Shown here piece after piece: positions 60,009 through 64,000 of a stretch of 64,000 nt of DNA. The number at the start of each line of letters is the position of its first letter. The stretch's first letter is position 1. Both the position numbers and the translations under genes were made by a program. Under the pieces are notes generated by a model, which saw nothing but the letters and a program-made list of their open reading frames with translations, searched no databases and was not told the origin of the DNA. The stretch is from positions 3,103,501 to 3,167,500 of the forward strand of contig NZ_CP040751.1 in NCBI RefSeq assembly GCF_008001235.1. The letters run 5' to 3'. This DNA comes from Salidesulfovibrio onnuriiensis (lineage in GTDB: Bacteria > Desulfobacterota > Desulfovibrionia > Desulfovibrionales > Desulfovibrionaceae).

Positions 60009-60044
60009 AAAGCGGCAGCTTGCCAAAAACAAACTGCCGCTTTT
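60009..60044 (+). terminator. Intrinsic terminator after the palindromic element
   Basis: AAAGCGGCAG (60009-60018) pairs with CTGCCGCTTT (60034-60043), followed by TA. The gene it serves is not evident; a small RNA covering the palindrome is possible. Confidence 0.5.
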
Positions 60045-60097
60045 ACGCCTCCCCCATCCTGCCCGACGGAAGAGGCGAGTCATGTCATAATGGTTTT

Positions 60098-61447
60098 CTA
60101 GGAGAGCCGCTCCACGGTCTGTTCGATCTGGCGGCCCAGCGGGGTCTGGCGGGAGATTTCACGTTCCACATTGGTGATGCCCTTGAGCACGGTGGAGTGT
60201 TTGCGCCCCAGTTTCTCGCCGATGTCCTTGAGGGACAGCTCCGTGTGCCTGCGGGCCAGGTAAAAGGCCGTGTTGCGGGCCAGAACGATCTGGCGCTTGC
60301 GGCTCTTGGACCGCAGCTGATCCTCGGACAGGTCGTAACTCTTGCACACGAATTCGATGATATGGCGGTAGTCCGGGGTGGCATTGGTCAACGCGTAGTT
60401 TTCCAGCACTTCCCAAGCCAGTTCCATGCTCACCGCGCGGTTCAGCAGCCGGGCCTTGAGCACCAGGTTGTTCAGGCAGCTCTCGAGCTGGCGGATATCG
60501 CTGGTGATGCGCTCGGCCAGAAGCTCGGAGACCTCCACAGGCACGTCGACCTGCATCTTGCGGGCCTTCTGCTGCACGATGAGGCGGCGGGTCTCCAGGT
60601 CCGGGCGGTCGATATTGGCCAGGAAGCCGGAGCAGAACCGCGAAACGAGCTGGCGGTCGATACCCTTGAGCTCGCGCGGCAGGAACGGGCTGGTGAGCAC
60701 CACCTTGCAACCGCGCTCGCGCAGCGCATTGAGCGTTCCCAGCAATTCATTCTGCATCTTTTCCTTGCCCTGGAAAAAGTGGATATCTTCCAGAAGCAGC
60801 ACGTCCACGTGCTCGCGGAACTGCGTCTTGAACTGGGAAATGGTGTTGGCGCGGATGGCCATGACCAGCCGGTTGGCGAACTGCTCCGCCGAAAGACAGG
60901 CCACGTTGACCCGGTTGCGGTTGGAGTGCAGGCAAAGCTCCCTGCCGATGGAATGCAGCAGGTGGGTCTTGCCCAGCCCCGGGGAGGAACTCAGAAACAG
61001 GTGGTCCGAATGCATGCCGTTGGAGCACATGCTCTTGCTGGCGGCGCAGGCAAGTTCATTGCCCGGACCCACCACGAAGTCGTCGAAGGAAAAGCGCCAG
61101 TTCACGGCAGATGTCTTGGGCATCTGCATGATAGGCAACCCGGCCTGGCGCGCCACGGGCTGCTTGGGAGCAACCTTCTTGGCGGTCCGGGCGACCTTGG
61201 TTGTAGTGGAGGCCTTGACCGTGATTTCGATTTCGGGTTCACGGTCGAGAACCTGACGCGCTGCTTCACGGACTGCCCTGAGGAGTCGGTCCCTGACCCA
61301 GTTGGCCACGAATTCATTGGGAGCCTTCAGCCGGACCCTGTTGCCGTCGACCTCGCCCGACAGGGGCTTGATCCAAACGGTATACAAACCGGGGTTCAGA
61401 CTCTTTTCGAGAGAGTTGAGTATTTGATTCCAGGCAGTCGTCATCAT
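60098..61447 (-). CDS. dnaA: Chromosomal replication initiator DnaA
   Basis: This 449-residue AAA+ initiator is complete: N-terminal oligomerisation domain, ATPase with Walker A GLGKTHLL (157-164) and Walker B VDVLLLEDIHFF, then the box-binding domain with LKDIGEKLGRKHSTVLKGI. The first glycine of Walker A is Ser (SSPGLGKT), and Walker B is ED rather than DD, both mild departures. ATG 61447 or 61444; no clear ribosome site. Usually dnaA heads dnaN; here it is convergent with tsaB. Confidence 0.93.
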   Translation of the reverse strand: MMTTAWNQILNSLEKSLNPGLYTVWIKPLSGEVDGNRVRLKAPNEFVANWVRDRLLRAVREAARQVLDREPEIEITVKASTTTKVARTAKKVAPKQPVARQAGLPIMQMPKTSAVNWRFSFDDFVVGPGNELACAASKSMCSNGMHSDHLFLSSSPGLGKTHLLHSIGRELCLHSNRNRVNVACLSAEQFANRLVMAIRANTISQFKTQFREHVDVLLLEDIHFFQGKEKMQNELLGTLNALRERGCKVVLTSPFLPRELKGIDRQLVSRFCSGFLANIDRPDLETRRLIVQQKARKMQVDVPVEVSELLAERITSDIRQLESCLNNLVLKARLLNRAVSMELAWEVLENYALTNATPDYRHIIEFVCKSYDLSEDQLRSKSRKRQIVLARNTAFYLARRHTELSLKDIGEKLGRKHSTVLKGITNVEREISRQTPLGRQIEQTVERLS

Positions 61448-61990
61448 GGGCCAGTTTATTAGGGAACGGACCGCTGTCCGACAACTATCAATTTCCAGAC
61501 CGAGAGCCCTCGGCGGCGGACACTTATCTACAGGCTCGCCATATTTTCAACCCACTAAAATAACAACGCTTTTTCTTAAAACCCGTATAAACAGCGCCCT
61601 TTGGGGCTTCGGCATGAAACACCGATGTGACAAGGGTTTTCAATGTGTCAAGGGGGATTCTGTAAAGATATTTCCACAGCTTCTGGAATACTTTTCCACA
61701 TGCTTTAAACGAATATTACTTCCAATTGCTCAAAAATCATTCAATTTTTCCTGACATAAATTAATTTTTCTAGACAAATTCTATTTGACAACACTTTGGC
61801 ACCCCTCCCGAACTAGCTCCAACGTGCTGATTTTCAATATCTTTTAGCCCCCTTACCATTTCCTCCGATTTTGCAAGACAGACTCGCATCTCTCAAAACG
61901 TTTATCATGACGCGGGCAACGGCCCCTTTGGCCGCGGAAAAGTTAGGAACACTAAAATTGATTGAAATCATTATTTATTTTTTCCTGCCA
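61448..61990. other. AT-rich gap upstream of dnaA, oriC-like
   Basis: DnaA-box-like sites are TTATCTACA (61524-61532), ATTTCCACA (61670-61678) and TTTTCCACA (61692-61700). The stretch from about 61540 to 61990 is visibly AT-rich and has no credible gene. These boxes may serve autoregulation of dnaA or an origin; there are too few strict boxes to call oriC. Confidence 0.5.
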
Positions 61991-61991
61991 A

Positions 61992-62024
61992 CAAAAAAGC
62001 CAGCAATAACGCTGGCTGATTTTT
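61992..62024 (-). terminator. Terminator of thyX
   Basis: AGCCAGC (61998-62004) pairs with GCTGGCT (62011-62017); on the minus strand a run of T follows. Confidence 0.8.
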
Positions 62025-62063
62025 CGGGACTCTTTCGTATTCCTGTTGAAATAAAGGGCGCAT

Positions 62064-62786
62064 TTACTCCCGAGTCGGGTACTTGCCGCAGGCGAATTTC
62101 GGCGATTCCGGACAATATCCGAGCTGCTCGCAGCGTGCGCCGCCCGTCCGGAATATGGCCGGAAGCTCCTGCTTGCAGAGGTCCAGCATCAGGTCGGCCA
62201 TCCTGCGCACTTCCCATTGGGCGCGCATGCAGCAGCGCAGGTTGAAGAAATGGTGAAGACTGCGACAGTTCATGGTCATGACGACCTTGGTCTCGGCGGC
62301 CTGGGGCAGCACAAAACGGGCGTCTTCATTGGCCTTGGTCTTCCTGCCATGGGCCACCAGGATATCCTTGAGGTCGCCGTAGGCGCTGCCCACCTCGTCC
62401 ATGAAACGCTCGAAACGCTCACGGGCCTCGGGAATCTTGGCGATGGCCGGAGGCATGATATAATCCATGGTGTCGGTAACATAGCGCTGGCTCTGCTGGG
62501 AATAGGAGGCAATACGGTGCCGCACGATCTGGTGCGAACAGGCGCGGGAAATTCCTTCCACGGCAAAGGTGAAGGAGACGTGCTCGATGGGACTGTCATG
62601 CCCGGACTCCAGCACCTTGCCCACGAAATCGGCCTGGGTCTGCCTGTCGATCTCCCCGTCCAGCAGCTTGGGCCACATGTCCGCGGCAAAGCCCGCATGG
62701 TAGCACTGGCGGAACGCCGCATAGATGAGGGACAGGGCATTGGGGGTGGAACTCAGCAATTCGACCCGCAGGTCTTTCTGGGGCAT
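62064..62786 (-). CDS. thyX: Flavin-dependent thymidylate synthase ThyX
   Basis: This 240-residue FAD enzyme methylates dUMP using methylene-tetrahydrofolate and NAD(P)H. The ThyX motif is RHRIASYSQQSQRY (from residue 89). GGAG lies 8 bases before the ATG. It is found in many anaerobes instead of, or with, ThyA. Confidence 0.94.
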   Translation of the reverse strand: MPQKDLRVELLSSTPNALSLIYAAFRQCYHAGFAADMWPKLLDGEIDRQTQADFVGKVLESGHDSPIEHVSFTFAVEGISRACSHQIVRHRIASYSQQSQRYVTDTMDYIMPPAIAKIPEARERFERFMDEVGSAYGDLKDILVAHGRKTKANEDARFVLPQAAETKVVMTMNCRSLHHFFNLRCCMRAQWEVRRMADLMLDLCKQELPAIFRTGGARCEQLGYCPESPKFACGKYPTRE

Positions 62787-62870
62787 ATATGATTCTCCGT
62801 ATGTTTTCGTTTGATGGAAACAGCCCTATACCCAAATCGCCCGGGAATGTCATTCGGGCCCGGCAGGGGC

Positions 62871-63410
62871 CTACCAGGCGACCTTTTCCAGCACGTCCCC
62901 GGCCAGATCTTCCGAGGGACTTCCGGCCTGCAGTATGAAATGCAATGCCCGCATGAAATGCGGCTCAACCGCCTCCAGCCGCGCGGCAACGCCCTGCTGG
63001 ATCGTCTCCACGTCTTCCCGCCCGGCCTGCCGGGCAATCCGCCGCGCCAGCACCCCGGCGTCGGCCATAAGATAGAAGACCTTGCCCGCGCCGCCTATGG
63101 CGACGACCGACGCCTCGTCATCAAACAGGGCATCGTCCAGCACCACCACGGAAGGTCCGCCCGCCAGGGCGTCCCGCAGGGAATTGCCGTCCAGAACGTC
63201 CCGCACCGGCAGTCCCAGCCGTTCCGAGAGGATACCGGCCAGCGCCCTGCGCCCGCTTCCGGGGAGCCCGGCCAGAAGCAGGGTCCCGGTGGCGTTCCAC
63301 ATGGCCGCGAAATCCTCGCGCCGTTCGCCCTTGCCAAAGGTCCTGCACTTGTCGGCCTCGGCCACTTCCGCCTTTTCCTTGATGAAATGATCATATTTAT
63401 GCTGAATCAT
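62871..63410 (-). CDS. Shikimate-kinase-like P-loop protein with degenerate Walker A
   Basis: This 179-residue protein has a P-loop kinase layout (GTLLLAGLPGSGRRALAGIL, VVVLDDALFDD, RRIARQAGRED). The loop reads GLPGSGRR, so the catalytic Lys-Ser/Thr is Arg-Arg. A kinase would not work with that. It might bind nucleotides weakly, or be an evolved non-enzyme. ATG 63410 has GGAG 6 bases upstream. It is in the same direction as thyX, 84 bp upstream of it, and may share a transcript. Confidence 0.6.
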   Translation of the reverse strand: MIQHKYDHFIKEKAEVAEADKCRTFGKGERREDFAAMWNATGTLLLAGLPGSGRRALAGILSERLGLPVRDVLDGNSLRDALAGGPSVVVLDDALFDDEASVVAIGGAGKVFYLMADAGVLARRIARQAGREDVETIQQGVAARLEAVEPHFMRALHFILQAGSPSEDLAGDVLEKVAW

Positions 63411-63496
63411 GTTGTTCTCCAGGCGTTCGGTCAGTAAAAAAGATGGATGAGGACAACAGGTAAGAACAAAACCGGCCGCGCGCAACCCCGAAAACC

Positions 63497-64000
63497 ATGC
63501 CCAAGGAACTGACGCACTTTCTCATGGCGGAAAAAACCGCTGAAGACCTTGCCCTGTCCCGGCTGGGTGGGGCCGGCCGCGCCCAAAGACACGCCCTGCT
63601 TTTCGGCTCCGTCTTTCCGGACATTCTCTACTACTCCGCGCGCAGGCTCCCGGATGGCATCCCCGGCCTGCCGGAAAGAATGCACGGCAAGCAGGGGGGA
63701 CTGGACTTCCTGCGCATGCAGGCCGACCTCCTGCGCGAACAACCGGAAAACCAAACCAGGGCCGCCCTGCTCCTGGGCATGATCTGCCACGTAAGCCTGG
63801 ACGAAACCCTGCACCCCCTGGTGGGATATTTCACCGAATCCAGCCCGGCCCCCACTACGCAACAGCGCAGCCTCATCACCCAGCGTCACCGCGCCCTGGA
63901 ATCGCTCATAGACATGGTGCTCTGCCCGGAACGCATCGGCTCGAAAAAATTCTCCCTGAAAACCATCGGCGGGCAGGACGCCCGGCGCTTTCTCGCGGAC
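63497..64000 (+). CDS. Zinc-dependent phospholipase C-like protein (PF00882-like), 5' part
   Basis: The 168 codons in the window are open to the edge. The start MPKELTHFLMAEKT and HALLFGSVFPDILYY, with ICHVSLDETLHPLVGYF about 95 residues in, match bacterial zinc-dependent PLC/S1-P1 nuclease-like proteins with His/Asp metal ligands. The start ATG 63497 is not supported by a strong ribosome site. It diverges from the P-loop gene. Confidence 0.7.
   Translation, partial: MPKELTHFLMAEKTAEDLALSRLGGAGRAQRHALLFGSVFPDILYYSARRLPDGIPGLPERMHGKQGGLDFLRMQADLLREQPENQTRAALLLGMICHVSLDETLHPLVGYFTESSPAPTTQQRSLITQRHRALESLIDMVLCPERIGSKKFSLKTIGGQDARRFLAD

Noticed and set aside
59779-60090. Small plus-strand frame over the palindrome (103 codons)
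   Set aside because: It runs through the hairpins and the palindromic element, has no good ribosome site and a composition explained by the palindrome. It is better treated as non-coding.
61448-61990. A firm oriC call upstream of dnaA
   Set aside because: Only one good and two imperfect DnaA boxes were seen, dnaN is absent and skew cannot be computed here; kept as a possibility only.
61871-62245. A plus-strand frame over the thyX terminator and C-terminus
   Set aside because: It overlaps thyX antisense and the terminator and shows no family.
1-64000. tRNA and rRNA genes, CRISPR arrays, insertion sequences and integrases
   Set aside because: No cloverleaf, direct-repeat array, transposase or integrase was recognised in any part of the window; a covariance and HMM scan would settle it.

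Overview
The window reads as chromosome of a high-GC, anaerobic, sulfate-reducer-type deltaproteobacterium of the Desulfovibrionaceae kind (Desulfovibrio/Pseudodesulfovibrio). The main reasons are a complete FlxABCD-HdrABC operon, SAM-radical and flavin enzymes of anaerobic type, ThyX instead of ThyA at this locus, and protein sequences that look Desulfovibrio-like throughout. No rRNA, tRNA, CRISPR array or intact insertion sequence was recognised.

Layout. 1-2500: the edge of a DUF3800-like gene, a GT-A-type glycosyltransferase and a divergent radical SAM/SPASM protein. 2500-9900: a long structured leader with a candidate molybdenum/tungsten-cofactor riboswitch, then hdrC-hdrB-hdrA-flxD-flxC-flxB-flxA, an electron-bifurcating NADH dehydrogenase/heterodisulfide-reductase complex. 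9980-14480: an acetyltransferase, two hypothetical proteins, a phage-style divergent regulator pair (CII-like against an S24 CI-like repressor) around a palindrome-rich control region, and a cysteine desulfidase/serine dehydratase family enzyme. 14640-17770: a ClC chloride channel with CBS domains and a lipoprotein lipase broken by one missing G in a poly-G run.

17983-36146 is the standout: about 18 kb of tightly packed, same-strand genes forming an aryl-polyene-like (APE) type II fatty-acid/polyketide cluster. It has a ketoreductase, three complete ketosynthases and one half-length KS/CLF-like protein, two acyl carrier proteins, two hotdog dehydratases, a thioesterase, an aryl-AMP/CoA ligase, two acyltransferases, a glycosyltransferase, and a LolA/MMPL/DUF3261 envelope export set. 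Two unusual members sit among them: a phytoene desaturase/CRTISO-like flavoprotein and a radical SAM/SPASM enzyme. The radical SAM gene is preceded by an 8-codon minicistron folded into an intrinsic-terminator hairpin. The reading is that the cluster builds a conjugated aryl- or alkyl-polyene, attaches it to a lipid and exports it to the outer membrane.

36300-46600: a periplasmic binding protein, a Gfo/Idh/MocA oxidoreductase, gadC-gadB (glutamate-dependent acid resistance), a NrtABC/SsuABC-type ABC importer, a SulP anion transporter and a hypothetical protein. 46950-59760: housekeeping. A second-type EF-G with an altered GTPase site, plsC and ribonuclease J are followed by the conserved run rpsB-tsf-pyrH-frr-uppS-cdsA-dxr-rseP-tsaB. 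59760-60050: hairpins and a 127-nt near-perfect palindromic element. 60098-64000: dnaA without dnaN beside it but with DnaA-box-like sites and an AT-rich upstream region, then thyX, a degenerate shikimate-kinase-like P-loop protein and the start of a zinc-dependent phospholipase C-like protein cut by the window edge.
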